A DNA stretch of 64,000 nt from DASUWK01 sp036378435 (GCA_036378435.1 DASUWK010000009.1:1-64000), one strand, 5' to 3'; positions 24,383 to 33,871 are shown, counted from the stretch's first letter. Notes: generated by a model from the sequence alone, not told the origin. A program made the numbers and translations.

Positions 24383-26638
24383 ATGGCGGAAGTACCCGTC
24401 TCGGTGCGTCCGTCGGCGGCCTGTGAGCTCTTCTGGGCGCTCGAACGCATCGAGCGCAGCCACAAGCGGATTCGCCAGCCGCGCCTGGACCTACCGGAGC
24501 CCATCCCGGCCGATGTTCAGCGGCGGATCGCCGAGTTCTGGTCGGACGGGCTCTCCGGGTTCATGGAGGTGCTCGTCCTGGCCGATTGGGCCGGCGTGCT
24601 CTACGGGGAGGATGTCGAGCCGCTGCTGGAGGTGCTCGCGAGCCAGGCGCGCTTGGGCGGAGCTCAACCGGCCTTCGCCTCCGAGCTGCCGGAGGAGCGC
24701 AGTCAGCTTAACGCCCGCCTGCGCCGGCTCAAGCGGGAATCCGGCCTCCGCAAGCGCTATGTGGCGATGGCGAGCGAGGCGTGGACCTATTTCGCGCCGG
24801 CCTGGGCCGAACGCGGCCGGCCCGCCGTCGAGAACGCCTGCGCCGAGTGGTCCCGGCTGCTGAGCAACCACACGGTGAAGGACGCCCTCCCCGAGTACCA
24901 CGTGGTGTACACGATGGGGCTCGACGCGCTGGTCGGGTCGGCTGTGGCAGAACGACGGGCGGTCCTCTCGCCCGGCTTCTTCTTCGGGAGCAGCCACGTC
25001 TTCGACCTCGCCAGCACCCTCTCGATCGGCGTCGGCCTGGAGCGCCACCCGCTCGACCACCGCTATCGCATCTCCGGTCACATCGTGGCCGGGCAGCTGG
25101 CCGTCCTGGGCGACCCCGACCGCGCGACGGTGCTCGCCGCGCTGGCCGACGGGAACCCGACGGAGAAGGACCTGGCCAAGGTCTGCGGGATGACCCCCGC
25201 CGCCGTACGCCGGCACCTCAACGTGCTGAGGCGCGCGGACCTGATCGTCGGTGAGGGTGCTCGACCCGTGCGCTACCGCATGATCGCCGATGGCATCGAG
25301 CGGCTGTTCAGCGACTCGAGCGCGCGGCTTCTGGGCTCGGTGCGAGAGGCGGGCCTGAACTACTGGGAGCGGCTGGCGGCGGCGGCCGACTATCACGCGG
25401 TGTTCGACACGGCTCCCGTCGGCATCCTCCAGCTCGACCTGGAGGGCAACTGCCTCACTTGCAACCCCGCGGCCGAGCGGCTCTTCGGCGCCACGCGCAG
25501 CGAGCTGGCGCAGCTGAGCTCGCAGCGTCTGGTGGCCGACACCGGGTCCGCGGACCCCTTCGCCGCCGGCGCGACCAGGGAGGTGAGGCTGCGCCGGATC
25601 GGCCCCCAAGAGCCGGCAAGCTTCTGGGCGTCAGTCAGCGTCGCCGACGTGGCCGACGCCGAGGGACGTCCGCAGTTCCGCTACGCGATGATCGAGGACC
25701 TCTCCGAGCGCCGCCGGGCCGAGGATGCCCTGCGGGAGAGCGAGCAGCGGTTCCGCACGGTCTTCAGGCGAGCAGCGGTCGGCATCGCCCGCCTTTCCCT
25801 CGACGGCCGGATCATCGAGGCCAACCCGGCCTTGGCCGAGATGATGGCGTCGACCGAGGGTGCGCTGGCCGGCCACTTCCTCGGCAGCCAGCTCGACATC
25901 GCCGAGTTCGCGCCGGGCGCTCTGCGGCGAGCTTGGGAAGAAGGACTGGACGAGATCCAGTGCGAGGGCGCGCTGCGAGCCGAAAGCGGGCGAGAGCTCT
26001 GGATCAGCGCTTTCGTGACCCTGGCGCGCGACGAGTCCGGATCGCCGGCCTTCGCCATCGCCCTGCTGCAGGACAGCTCAGGGCGCAAAGCGCAGGAGCA
26101 GATGCTCACGCACCGCGCCATGCACGACCCGCTCACCGACCTGCCCAATCGCCTTCTCTTCCACGACCGGCTGGACCAGGCGCTGCGGTCCGCGCGGCGG
26201 GGTGGCGAAGGGCTGGCGGTGATGCTCCTCGATCTCGACGGCTTCAAGGAGGTCAACGACACCCATGGTCACCACGTCGGCGACCTGCTCTTGATCGAGG
26301 TCGCCGGCCGGCTGCAGAGCTCGGTGCGTCTGTCCGACACCGTCGCCCGGCTGGGCGGGGACGAGTTCGCCGTGCTGCTGCCCGAGGTCGGTGACGAGAA
26401 AGGCGTCACGACCGCGTCGACGCACGTGCTCGAACGGCTGCGCGAGCCGCTGCAGATCGGTGGCGCCACCTGCTCGGTGGGCGCCTCCATCGGTGTGGCG
26501 CTGTACCCACATCACGGCGGGGATGCCGAGACTCTGATGGCGGGCGCCGATGCGGCGATGTACGCCGCCAAGCGTGCCGGCCACGGCTTTGCGCTGGCCT
26601 GCAGCCCGACGTCTGAAATCGACACCGCTCCGATCTAA
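24383..26638 (+). CDS. Winged-HTH / PAS / PAS / GGDEF protein (diguanylate cyclase)
   Basis: A 751-residue protein that should make c-di-GMP. Residues 1-235 are a helical domain without a firm family. Residues 238-300 look like an ArsR-type winged helix: LAVLGDPDRATVLAAL, then TEKDLAKVCGMTPAAVRRHL and NVLRRADLIVGE. Two PAS domains follow (from about 338, FDTAPVGILQLDLEGN, and about 465, FRTVFRRAAVGIARLSLDGR). The catalytic domain has LTDLPNRLLFHDRL, DLDGFKEVNDTHGHHVGD and the intact active site RLGGDEF, with an RxxD inhibition site (RLSD) five residues before it. An ArsR-like DNA-binding domain in front of a cyclase is unusual. There is no EAL domain. Confidence 0.85.
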   Translation: MAEVPVSVRPSAACELFWALERIERSHKRIRQPRLDLPEPIPADVQRRIAEFWSDGLSGFMEVLVLADWAGVLYGEDVEPLLEVLASQARLGGAQPAFASELPEERSQLNARLRRLKRESGLRKRYVAMASEAWTYFAPAWAERGRPAVENACAEWSRLLSNHTVKDALPEYHVVYTMGLDALVGSAVAERRAVLSPGFFFGSSHVFDLASTLSIGVGLERHPLDHRYRISGHIVAGQLAVLGDPDRATVLAALADGNPTEKDLAKVCGMTPAAVRRHLNVLRRADLIVGEGARPVRYRMIADGIERLFSDSSARLLGSVREAGLNYWERLAAAADYHAVFDTAPVGILQLDLEGNCLTCNPAAERLFGATRSELAQLSSQRLVADTGSADPFAAGATREVRLRRIGPQEPASFWASVSVADVADAEGRPQFRYAMIEDLSERRRAEDALRESEQRFRTVFRRAAVGIARLSLDGRIIEANPALAEMMASTEGALAGHFLGSQLDIAEFAPGALRRAWEEGLDEIQCEGALRAESGRELWISAFVTLARDESGSPAFAIALLQDSSGRKAQEQMLTHRAMHDPLTDLPNRLLFHDRLDQALRSARRGGEGLAVMLLDLDGFKEVNDTHGHHVGDLLLIEVAGRLQSSVRLSDTVARLGGDEFAVLLPEVGDEKGVTTASTHVLERLREPLQIGGATCSVGASIGVALYPHHGGDAETLMAGADAAMYAAKRAGHGFALACSPTSEIDTAPI

Positions 26639-26702
26639 GAAGTCTGACCAGCAAACCGCACCCGTTTGGTACTGCGCAGAGATACGATCCCTGCAGTCCG
26701 GA

Positions 26703-27329
26703 ATGTTCGAGAGGGAGCCGCCTAACCGCTGCCCACACCCCAAGCCGTTTCCGGCCGACTTCGCGGACTGCCCCGCCTACCAGCCTGTCCGCTTCATCCC
26801 GATGGACACGCAGTACCAGCCCCTCGAGCCGATCTGGAGCTGCGCCCACTTGGACCTCGACCACGCCGAGGGGCGGCCTTACACGTGCTGCCGGCTGGGC
26901 ACTCACTCCGATCGGCTCGCATGGGCCGACCGCATGCAGCGCCATCGCCTCGAGGTCTGGCGGGCCATGGCGCGCGAGTTCGGTGAGGCTCTGAAGGACT
27001 CGCTCGCCGAGGTCTATGCGGCCAAGGCCGAGCAGCTGGAGCATGCCCAGGGCGCGGGGTCACGGCGCGCCGAACGCAGGCTTCGCGAAGCTGTCGACCG
27101 CTTTCTCGAGCAGGACTTCGAGATGATGGATGCGCGTGCCGCACAGCTGGCGGCGATCGGTTTCCCAGCTGACGCGATGAAAGTCGTCACCGCCCACGCC
27201 ATGGAATCGCTCGTGCGACGCCAGACGGTGTTCGGCGGCTACGAGCCGCCCGCTGAACTCCTGGCGCCCTTCTCCGCCGAGACCCGCGAGTTCGTGCGCT
27301 CGCTGTTTGCGGCGCCTCCACCCGGCTGA
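26703..27329 (+). CDS. Cys-rich N-terminal hypothetical protein
   Basis: A 208-residue protein of unknown function. The first 65 residues carry five Cys and several His (NRCPHPKPF, DCPAYQP, WSCAHLDLDH and TCCRLG), spaced like a metal-binding module. The rest is a long charged helical region with the look of a coiled coil (ALKDSLAEVYAAKAEQLEHA), then a short ordered tail. ATG at 26703 is preferred because the frame upstream is Arg-rich and non-coding in character. It follows the diguanylate cyclase by 64 bp, and its last 91 bp overlap the convergent kinase gene. A heme or Fe-S sensor partner for the neighbouring signalling proteins is possible but untested. Confidence 0.62.
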   Translation: MFEREPPNRCPHPKPFPADFADCPAYQPVRFIPMDTQYQPLEPIWSCAHLDLDHAEGRPYTCCRLGTHSDRLAWADRMQRHRLEVWRAMAREFGEALKDSLAEVYAAKAEQLEHAQGAGSRRAERRLREAVDRFLEQDFEMMDARAAQLAAIGFPADAMKVVTAHAMESLVRRQTVFGGYEPPAELLAPFSAETREFVRSLFAAPPPG

Positions 27330-28960
27330 GCTGACAGGCTCGCCGTCTCGCTGACCGCCAACGGCAGCGTCAGCGTGAACGTGCTGCCCGCCCGCAGCTC
27401 CGAGGTCACGCTGATCCGGCCGCCGTGCATGCGCGCCAGCTCCTGGCAGAGGTAGAGGCCGAGGCCGGTCCCCGGAATGTGGCTGTTGTCGGGGGTGACG
27501 ATCCGGCCGAAGCGCTCGAAGAGTCGCGCGATGTGCTCCGGCGCGATGCCGAGACCCTGGTCGGTGACGCTGAAGTTCACCCGCTGCCCGTCGACCCGCA
27601 CCTCGCATGCGACCGCTCCGCCGTCAGGCGAGTACTTGATCGCGTTGTCGATCAAGTTGGTGAGGATGGTGGTCAGCCGGTCGGGGTCGGCGTCGACGTA
27701 GACGGACTGGCGCGGCACCTCGAGCGTCACCGAGTGATGCCGGCCCGCCAGCGGGCGCGTCGTCTCCACGGCGTTGGCGGCGATCTCCTTGAGATCGATC
27801 CGCTCCTTCTTCAAGAGCAGGCGGCTGTCCTCCAGCCGCGAGGCTTCCAGGGTCTGCTCGACCAGCAGGTCCATCGAGGTGAGACGGCCCTCGAGAATCG
27901 GCAAGATCTCGTTGTAATAGGGCGGCGGCAGCTCGCCGAATGCGCCCTCGCCGAGCATCGAGATGTAGCCGCGAATCACGGTCAGCGGTCCGCGAAGCTC
28001 GTGCGAGACCAGGTTCAGCAGCTCCGACTTGGTCCGCTCGAGCGCCGCCGCGCGCTCCGAGTGCGCCTGCTCGCGGCGCAGGTGCTCAGCGTTCCCGATA
28101 GCCAGGCCGGTCATGTGGGCCAGGATCTCGAGGCGGCGGAGCTCGTCGCGGTCGAAGTAGGCGCGGTCCTTGGCGCTGGCCGTCAGGAAGCCGAAGAGCT
28201 GGTTGCCGCTGCGGACGGGGGCCATGGCGAAGACCAGGATTCCCTGGCGCAGCGCCATGTCGAGGAGCTCGCCGCCGAGGTGGTCCGGCCTCACCAGCGC
28301 CGCGCGGCCGCTGCGCATCGCCCCGAGCGCGGCTTGGTTCGAGTTGAGCGGGTAGCTCAGGCCTGTGTCGTCCTTGGAGTCGCCCTCGCGCATGACCGTG
28401 ATGCGGACGCGTTCGCCCTCGAGCGCGTGGAAGGAGGCGCGCGCGCGGCGGTCGTGGGAGCTTCCGCGCGAGACCCGCTGCGCGGTGGCTTCGACCGCGG
28501 TCGCGATGATGACGGCCGAGTCGAGCGAGCCGGCAAGCGCTTGAGCAGCATCGAGGAGGAAGGTCAGCTCGCGAACCTGCCGCTCTTGCTCGATGGCGAT
28601 GCGGCTGCTCGAGAGGCTGGCGGCGGAGAGGTGGCTCAGGGCCGCCATCACCACCGTGATCGTCACCTCGACCAGGCGCACGCTCACCGGGACTGCCTTC
28701 ACCTGCCCGGCGCCGGCGATCGCCGCCACCGCGACGATGGCGAGCAGGGCGGTGGTGCGGCCGGACAGCAGCCAGGCGCCGGCCGCCGTGATCAGGCCGG
28801 CGACGCCGAGGGCGACGTCGAGCCGGGTCTCGACCCCGGCGGCCACGGTGGCCAGCACCGCGACCGTGAAGCCGAGCAGGACCCAGGCTTCGCGGTCGCC
28901 GCCGGCCGCTTTAGGTCGCAGGATGTCCTGCCAGTTGGGGAAGGTGCGCGCTCGGATCAC
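27239..28960 (-). CDS. Membrane histidine kinase with GAF domain
   Basis: A 573-residue kinase. N-terminal residues about 25-110 contain four or more short membrane helices, then a GAF domain (about 130-290) with FGFLTASAKDRAYFDRDEL. The kinase core has LLNLVSHELRGPLTVIRGYI, N box NLIDNAIKYSPDGG, G1 DQGLGIA, F box LFERFGR and G2 GTGLGLYLCQE. A Ser/Gly-rich tail of about 35 residues ends the protein and lies inside the overlap with the convergent gene. GTG at 28960 lies 6 bp after the upstream small gene, so the two share an operon. The core closely resembles the kinases at 23075 and 59187, suggesting duplication within the genome. Confidence 0.87.
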   Translation of the reverse strand: MIRARTFPNWQDILRPKAAGGDREAWVLLGFTVAVLATVAAGVETRLDVALGVAGLITAAGAWLLSGRTTALLAIVAVAAIAGAGQVKAVPVSVRLVEVTITVVMAALSHLSAASLSSSRIAIEQERQVRELTFLLDAAQALAGSLDSAVIIATAVEATAQRVSRGSSHDRRARASFHALEGERVRITVMREGDSKDDTGLSYPLNSNQAALGAMRSGRAALVRPDHLGGELLDMALRQGILVFAMAPVRSGNQLFGFLTASAKDRAYFDRDELRRLEILAHMTGLAIGNAEHLRREQAHSERAAALERTKSELLNLVSHELRGPLTVIRGYISMLGEGAFGELPPPYYNEILPILEGRLTSMDLLVEQTLEASRLEDSRLLLKKERIDLKEIAANAVETTRPLAGRHHSVTLEVPRQSVYVDADPDRLTTILTNLIDNAIKYSPDGGAVACEVRVDGQRVNFSVTDQGLGIAPEHIARLFERFGRIVTPDNSHIPGTGLGLYLCQELARMHGGRISVTSELRAGSTFTLTLPLAVSETASLSAQPGGGAANSERTNSRVSAEKGARSSAGGS

Positions 28961-28966
28961 AATCGG

Positions 28967-29386
28967 TCAGTCGAGGGAGTTGTGGAACTCCACGCTCCAG
29001 GTCCATTCCCGCCGGTCTTCCCGGTTCCACCATTCGCGGAGAAGGCCGACCTCGCCGCCGGGTAGCAGCACCGGCGCTCCGTAGTCCACGGCAGTCGGCC
29101 AGACCTCCTCACGCTGGACGTCCGTGCCCTGGATGCGGAGCCGTGTCATCGGAACCTGCTCTTCGCGGCGGAGATCCTGGCCGCGCGCGACCACCTCACC
29201 ACTGTCGTCTCTCACCTCGACGGTGAGCAGGTGAGGAGCGGAGTGCACCAGCAGGACGTCAGTGGGATTCACCCGGCCCCGCGCGAACGGAACGCCCGTC
29301 GCCGCGGTGTCGGGGATCCAGAGATCCCACGTCTGCTGTGGCCCTCCCACGGCGCCACTGTAGCCCGAGGCGCCAGATCGCGCCAC
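28967..29386 (-). CDS. Hypothetical protein (139 aa)
   Basis: A soluble protein of up to 139 residues without a recognised domain. The central part is beta-rich with VNPTDVLLVHSAPHLLTVEV and RDDSGEVVARGQDL, and the end is Trp-rich (REWWNREDRREWTWSVEF). GTG at 29386 has GGGG about 8 nt upstream; a second GTG at 29350 (MGGPQQTWDLWIPD) would remove twelve unstructured residues. It is 6 bp upstream of a membrane histidine kinase gene and divergent from the P5C dehydrogenase gene. Function is unknown. Confidence 0.6.
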   Translation of the reverse strand: MARSGASGYSGAVGGPQQTWDLWIPDTAATGVPFARGRVNPTDVLLVHSAPHLLTVEVRDDSGEVVARGQDLRREEQVPMTRLRIQGTDVQREEVWPTAVDYGAPVLLPGGEVGLLREWWNREDRREWTWSVEFHNSLD

Positions 29387-29424
29387 CCGCTGCCCCGCGA
29401 GGGCTGAGCACTAGCATCACGTTC

Positions 29425-31065
29425 ATGAGCGATTCCGGCCTCGGCCACTTCAGCGTCCCCGCCCCGTACAACGAGCCCGTTCGCGCCTATGCGCCGGGCA
29501 CACCCGAGCGGGCGTCGATCAAAGCGCGCCTGGCCGAGCTCACCAACACGCAGACCGACATCCCGATGGTGATCAACGGGCAGCGGCGCAACGGCCGCGC
29601 CACCGACGAGATTCGCTCGCCGCACCGCAAGGACCTCGCGATCGGGCGCTACGCAGTCGGGGAGGCGCAGGACTTCCAGGCCGCCATCGACGCCGCGCTG
29701 GCGGCCGGGCCGGGTTGGGCCGCGATGCCGTACGCGGAACGAGCAGCCGTCTTTCTGCGCGCCGCCGCGTTGCTGGCGGGCCCGTACCGCGACACCATGA
29801 ATGCCGCCACCATGCTCGGCCAGAGCAAGACGGTCCACCAGGCGGAGATCGACGCCGCCTGCGAGCTGGTCGACTTCTGGCGCTTCAACGCGCACTACGG
29901 CGACCGCATCCTCGCCGAGCAGCCGGCCAACGACGCGACCGCCTGGAACCGGCTCGAGTACCGGGCCCTCGAGGGTTTCGTCTTCGCCGTGACGCCCTTC
30001 AACTTCAGCTCGATCATGGGCAACCTGCCCACCGCTCCGGCCCTGATGGGGAACGCGGTGGTGTTCAAACCCGCCACCCAGACCTTGCTCGGGGCGCACT
30101 TCCTGATGGAGCTGCTCGCCGAGGCCGGACTGCCGCCGGGCGTGATCAACCTCGTCAGCGGCGACGCCGGCGAGATCGCGCGCCAGGCGCTCTCGCACCC
30201 GGCTTTGGCCGGTGTGCACTTCACCGGCTCGACGGGCGTCTTCCAGGGCATGTGGCAGACCGTGGGCAGTCAGATCGGCTCCTACCGCGCCTACCCGCGG
30301 CTGGTGGGCGAGACGGGCGGCAAGGACTTCGTCGTCGCCCACGAGTCGGCGGACGAGGTCGCGCTCCAGACGGCCCTGGTCCGGGGCGCCTTCGAGTACC
30401 AGGGCCAGAAGTGCTCGGCGGCGTCGCGCGCTTACATCCCGCGCTCGCTCTGGGAGAGGATGCGGCCGCGCTTCGTCGACGAGGTGGAGGCGATCCCGAT
30501 GGGCGACGTCGCGGATTTCCGCAACTTCATGGGGGCCGTGATCGACGAGAAGGCCTTTCGCAAGCATTCGGATGCGATTGCCCTCGCGCGCTCGGCCGGC
30601 CAGACCAGGATCATCGCCGGTGGCGAGACCGACTCAGAGGTGGGCTGGTTCGTCCGCCCCACCGTCGTCGAGACCGAGGATCCCGACTTCCAGCTGCTGA
30701 AGGAAGAGCTGTTCGGCCCCATCCTGACCGTGTACCCGTACCCCGACGGCAGGTTCGAGGAGGCGCTGGACCTCTGCGACCGCACCAGCCCCTACGGCCT
30801 GACCGGCGCCATCTTCGCCCAGGACCGGGCGGCGATCAGCCGCGCTTCAGAGCGGCTGCGCAACGCGGCCGGGAACTTCTACGTGAACGACAAGCCTACC
30901 GGTGCGGTGGTCGGCCTGCAGCCGTTCGGCGGCGGGCGCGCGTCGGGCACGAACGACAAGGCCGGCTCGATGCTGAACCTGTTGCGCTGGGTGAGCCCGC
31001 GGGTGATCAAGGAGACATACGTGCCGGCGACGAACTACCGCTACCCCTTCATGGGCGAGGAATGA
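29425..31065 (+). CDS. pruA: L-glutamate gamma-semialdehyde (1-pyrroline-5-carboxylate) dehydrogenase
   Basis: Oxidises glutamate-5-semialdehyde to glutamate with NAD+, the second step of proline degradation. The 546-residue length matches stand-alone P5C dehydrogenases of the ALDH4 type (about 543). Visible are VTPFNFSSIMGNLPTAPALM, the cofactor-side VHFTGSTGVF, general-base Glu in RLVGETGGKDFVV and catalytic Cys in YQGQKCSAASRAYIP, with LKEELFGPILTVY near the end. ATG at 29425 gives a family-typical N-terminus. No proline dehydrogenase gene lies in the window, so proline catabolism is either split or this enzyme serves arginine/ornithine breakdown. Confidence 0.93.
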   Translation: MSDSGLGHFSVPAPYNEPVRAYAPGTPERASIKARLAELTNTQTDIPMVINGQRRNGRATDEIRSPHRKDLAIGRYAVGEAQDFQAAIDAALAAGPGWAAMPYAERAAVFLRAAALLAGPYRDTMNAATMLGQSKTVHQAEIDAACELVDFWRFNAHYGDRILAEQPANDATAWNRLEYRALEGFVFAVTPFNFSSIMGNLPTAPALMGNAVVFKPATQTLLGAHFLMELLAEAGLPPGVINLVSGDAGEIARQALSHPALAGVHFTGSTGVFQGMWQTVGSQIGSYRAYPRLVGETGGKDFVVAHESADEVALQTALVRGAFEYQGQKCSAASRAYIPRSLWERMRPRFVDEVEAIPMGDVADFRNFMGAVIDEKAFRKHSDAIALARSAGQTRIIAGGETDSEVGWFVRPTVVETEDPDFQLLKEELFGPILTVYPYPDGRFEEALDLCDRTSPYGLTGAIFAQDRAAISRASERLRNAAGNFYVNDKPTGAVVGLQPFGGGRASGTNDKAGSMLNLLRWVSPRVIKETYVPATNYRYPFMGEE

Positions 31066-31115
31066 CCGCGGTAAGCTGACGCCGCCGCCCCCGATCACGT
31101 ATCACTAGTAACGCA

Positions 31116-32264
31116 ATGCAGCAAAAGCGTCGCAGCAAGGTTCGGCCGGTGAAGCCGCGGGCGACCATCTCCCTGACCACGGGGGCGGAAGAGTTCACAA
31201 TCGCCCTGCGGAACGGGCACGCCTATACGAAGCCTGGAGCCCCGCCGCACTTCGACTCCCTCATCGAGACTGACCCCGAGACGTTCGTGGGCGTCCTCGG
31301 CGGCGCGCCCGGCATCGAGGCCTTCCTCTCCGGCCACCTGCGAGTTCGCAAGAATCTCGCCCTGGCGCTCCAGCTGGACGCTCTGCTCGAGGGACCGACT
31401 GAGCGCCGGCGGCACTTCGCCGCGCGGAGAGTGACCGCCGCCGGGGTGGACACGTTCTTCCTCGAAGCCGGCAGCGGACCGCCGGTGATCCTTCTCCACG
31501 GCCTCGGCGCCACCAACGCGAGCTTCCTGACCACGTTCTGGGAGCTCTCCAAAGACCACCATGTGATCGCCCCCGACCTTCCCGGGCACGGCGAGAGCGG
31601 CAAGCCGATCCGCGCCTATCACGCCGGGTTCTACGCACGGTGGGCGGCTGAGCTGATCGCCGCCCTGGGTTTCGAGCGCGCCGTGCTGATCGGCAACTCG
31701 ATGGGCGGCCGGATCGCCATCGAGGTGGGCTTCCGCCATCCCGAGAAGGTCGAGCGGATCATCTGCCTGGCGCCGGCGGCGGCCTTCTTGAAGTACCGGC
31801 AGTGGGCGCCCCTGGTGCGGCTGCTCCGGCCCGAGATGGCCCTCGTCCTCGTCCGCCTGCCGCACAGCCGAGTGGTGGCGATGACCCGCTCGCTCTTCTA
31901 CAAGCCCGACAAGGTCCCTATGTCCTGGCACGAGGGCGCGGCTGATGAGTTCGAGCGGGTCTTCAACACGCCGCGGGGACGGATCGCCTTCTTCTCTGCG
32001 CTGCGCGAGATCTATCTCGACGAGCCGTACGGAAAGCACGGCTTCTGGGAGCGGCTCAACTCGCTGCAGCCGCCGACGCTCTTCGTCTGGGGCGACCACG
32101 ACCGTCTCGTCCCGGCCCGCTTCGCAAAGCACGTCGCCCGCGAGCTGCCCCGCGCCAAGTCGGTGATCATGCGGGACTGCGGCCACGTGCCCCAGTTCGA
32201 GCAGCCCGAGAAGACGCACCGCCTCATTCGCGAGTTCCTGGCTGCGGAGGCGAAGGCCGCCTAG
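31116..32264 (+). CDS. Alpha/beta hydrolase with N-terminal SCP2-like domain
   Basis: A 382-residue two-part protein. Residues about 15-100 (ISLTTGAEEFTIALRNGHAY ... HFDSLIETDPETFVGVLGG) resemble a sterol-carrier (SCP2) fold that binds lipids. Residues about 115-382 are an alpha/beta hydrolase: oxyanion region VILLHGLGATNAS, nucleophile elbow IGNSMGGRIA (Ser), acid in VWGDHDRLVP (Asp) and His in DCGHVPQFEQP. The fusion suggests an esterase or thioesterase acting on a carrier-bound lipid or acyl-CoA. It lies just upstream of an acyl-CoA ligase (26 bp), consistent with lipid metabolism. The SCP2 part is inferred by eye. Confidence 0.8.
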   Translation: MQQKRRSKVRPVKPRATISLTTGAEEFTIALRNGHAYTKPGAPPHFDSLIETDPETFVGVLGGAPGIEAFLSGHLRVRKNLALALQLDALLEGPTERRRHFAARRVTAAGVDTFFLEAGSGPPVILLHGLGATNASFLTTFWELSKDHHVIAPDLPGHGESGKPIRAYHAGFYARWAAELIAALGFERAVLIGNSMGGRIAIEVGFRHPEKVERIICLAPAAAFLKYRQWAPLVRLLRPEMALVLVRLPHSRVVAMTRSLFYKPDKVPMSWHEGAADEFERVFNTPRGRIAFFSALREIYLDEPYGKHGFWERLNSLQPPTLFVWGDHDRLVPARFAKHVARELPRAKSVIMRDCGHVPQFEQPEKTHRLIREFLAAEAKAA

Positions 32265-32290
32265 GGCAGCCTCCGCCTATCCTCGGCAGC

Positions 32291-33871
32291 ATGCTGCGAC
32301 GACCGCTGCAGCTCCTGGCACGGGGCGTCGAGGACCTCGCCATCATGCGGCGGGCCGGGCTGCTCCGGCCGGTGGGGCCGGCCCAGCTGCTGGCGCTGGG
32401 ACGAACGGCCGCGGCGTGGGGCCTGAGCCCGGCGGCGGCCTACCCGACGGCGGCCGCCGTCGCTCCGGACGGCGTCGCGATCATCGACGACGCGGGCGAG
32501 TGGACATTCGGCGACATCGAGCGCCGGTCCAACTCAGTTGCCCGCGGGCTGGCGGCTTTCGGCGTCGGCGAGCAGAGCCGCGTCGGCCTTCTGGCTCGCA
32601 ACCACCATGAATTCGTCGAGGTTAGCGCCGCGGCCTGGAAGCTGGGCGCTCGCAGCGTCTACCTCAACACCTCGTTTGCCCGTCCCCAGGTCCGAGAGGT
32701 GATCCGGCGCGAAGAGATCGACGTCGTCGTCTACGACGCCGAGTTTGCCGACCTCGTCAAAGGGCTCCCGCGCCAGGTGCGCCGGGTGGCGGGCGCCGCC
32801 GAGCTGATCGCCGGGCGCGACGGGAGCTCGGTCAAACCCCCACGCCGCGCCGGGAGCGCGGTGATCCTGACCTCCGGGACCACCGGCGCGCCCAAAGGTG
32901 CCCAGCGTTCCCTCGCCACGAGCATCGACCCGGCGCTGGCGCTGCTGTCCAGGATTCCGCTCCGCGCGGAGGAACCGACCCTGATCGCCGCCCCCTTGTT
33001 CCACGCCTGGGGCTTCGCGCACCTGGTGATGTCGTTCCTGCTGCAGTCGACCCTGGTCCTGCAATCCCGCTTTGACGCCGAGCAGGCGCTGGCGGCGATC
33101 GAACGCCATCGCGTCACCGCGCTGGTCGCGGTGCCGGTGATGCTGCAGCGGATCATGGAGCTGCCCGCTCGCACGCGCCGGCGCTACGACACCACCTCGC
33201 TGCGCGTCGTGGCCGTCTCCGGCTCGGCGCTGGCGCCGCGCCTCGCTCATCGGTTCATGGACGCATTCGGCGACGTGCTCTACAACCTGTACGGCTCGAC
33301 CGAGGTGGCCTGGGCGGCGATCGCCACCCCCGCGGAGCTGCGCGCCCATCCGGACACGGCTGGCCGTCCTCCCCGCGGCACGATCGTCCACATCTACCGC
33401 GAGGACGGCTCGCTGGCGGAACCGGGTGAGACGGGCCAGATCTTCGTGGGCAGCGAGCTGCTCTTCGAGGGCTACACCGGGGGCGGTTCCAAGGAGAAGC
33501 GGGACGGGCTGATGACGACGGGCGATCTCGGCCACTTCGACGCCGCCGGCCTGCTGTTCGTCGAGGGGCGAAGCGACGACATGATCGTGTCGGGCGGTGA
33601 GAACGTCTATCCGGGCGAGGTGGAGGAGGTCATCGCGCGCCTTCCGGCGGTTGCCGAGGCGGCTGTCGTCGGCGTGCCCGACGCCGACTTCGGCCAGGCG
33701 CTGCGAGCCTTCGTCGTCAAACGCCGCGGCGCCAAGCTGACGGAAGACGAGGTGCGCGCGCACGTGCGCGCGCTACTGGCTCGCTACAAGGTGCCGAAAT
33801 CGGTTGTCTTCGTCGACGACCTGCCGCGGAACGCCACCGGCAAGGTGGTCAGGCGAGAGCTAACCGCTTAG
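32291..33871 (+). CDS. Acyl-CoA synthetase (AMP-forming)
   Basis: Activates a carboxylic acid, probably a fatty acid, to its CoA thioester via an acyl-AMP. The 526-residue protein has the P-loop ILTSGTTGAPKGAQRS, the YNLYGSTEVAWAAI adenine motif, TTGDLGHFD, the hinge EGRSDDMIVSGGENVYP and the C-terminal catalytic Lys in RNATGKVVRREL. The sequence resembles long-chain FadD/FadD2-like ligases of actinobacteria. It is co-directional with the preceding lipid hydrolase and ends with a 12-bp convergent overlap with the GH18 gene. The acyl chain cannot be read from the sequence. Confidence 0.9.
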   Translation: MLRRPLQLLARGVEDLAIMRRAGLLRPVGPAQLLALGRTAAAWGLSPAAAYPTAAAVAPDGVAIIDDAGEWTFGDIERRSNSVARGLAAFGVGEQSRVGLLARNHHEFVEVSAAAWKLGARSVYLNTSFARPQVREVIRREEIDVVVYDAEFADLVKGLPRQVRRVAGAAELIAGRDGSSVKPPRRAGSAVILTSGTTGAPKGAQRSLATSIDPALALLSRIPLRAEEPTLIAAPLFHAWGFAHLVMSFLLQSTLVLQSRFDAEQALAAIERHRVTALVAVPVMLQRIMELPARTRRRYDTTSLRVVAVSGSALAPRLAHRFMDAFGDVLYNLYGSTEVAWAAIATPAELRAHPDTAGRPPRGTIVHIYREDGSLAEPGETGQIFVGSELLFEGYTGGGSKEKRDGLMTTGDLGHFDAAGLLFVEGRSDDMIVSGGENVYPGEVEEVIARLPAVAEAAVVGVPDADFGQALRAFVVKRRGAKLTEDEVRAHVRALLARYKVPKSVVFVDDLPRNATGKVVRRELTA

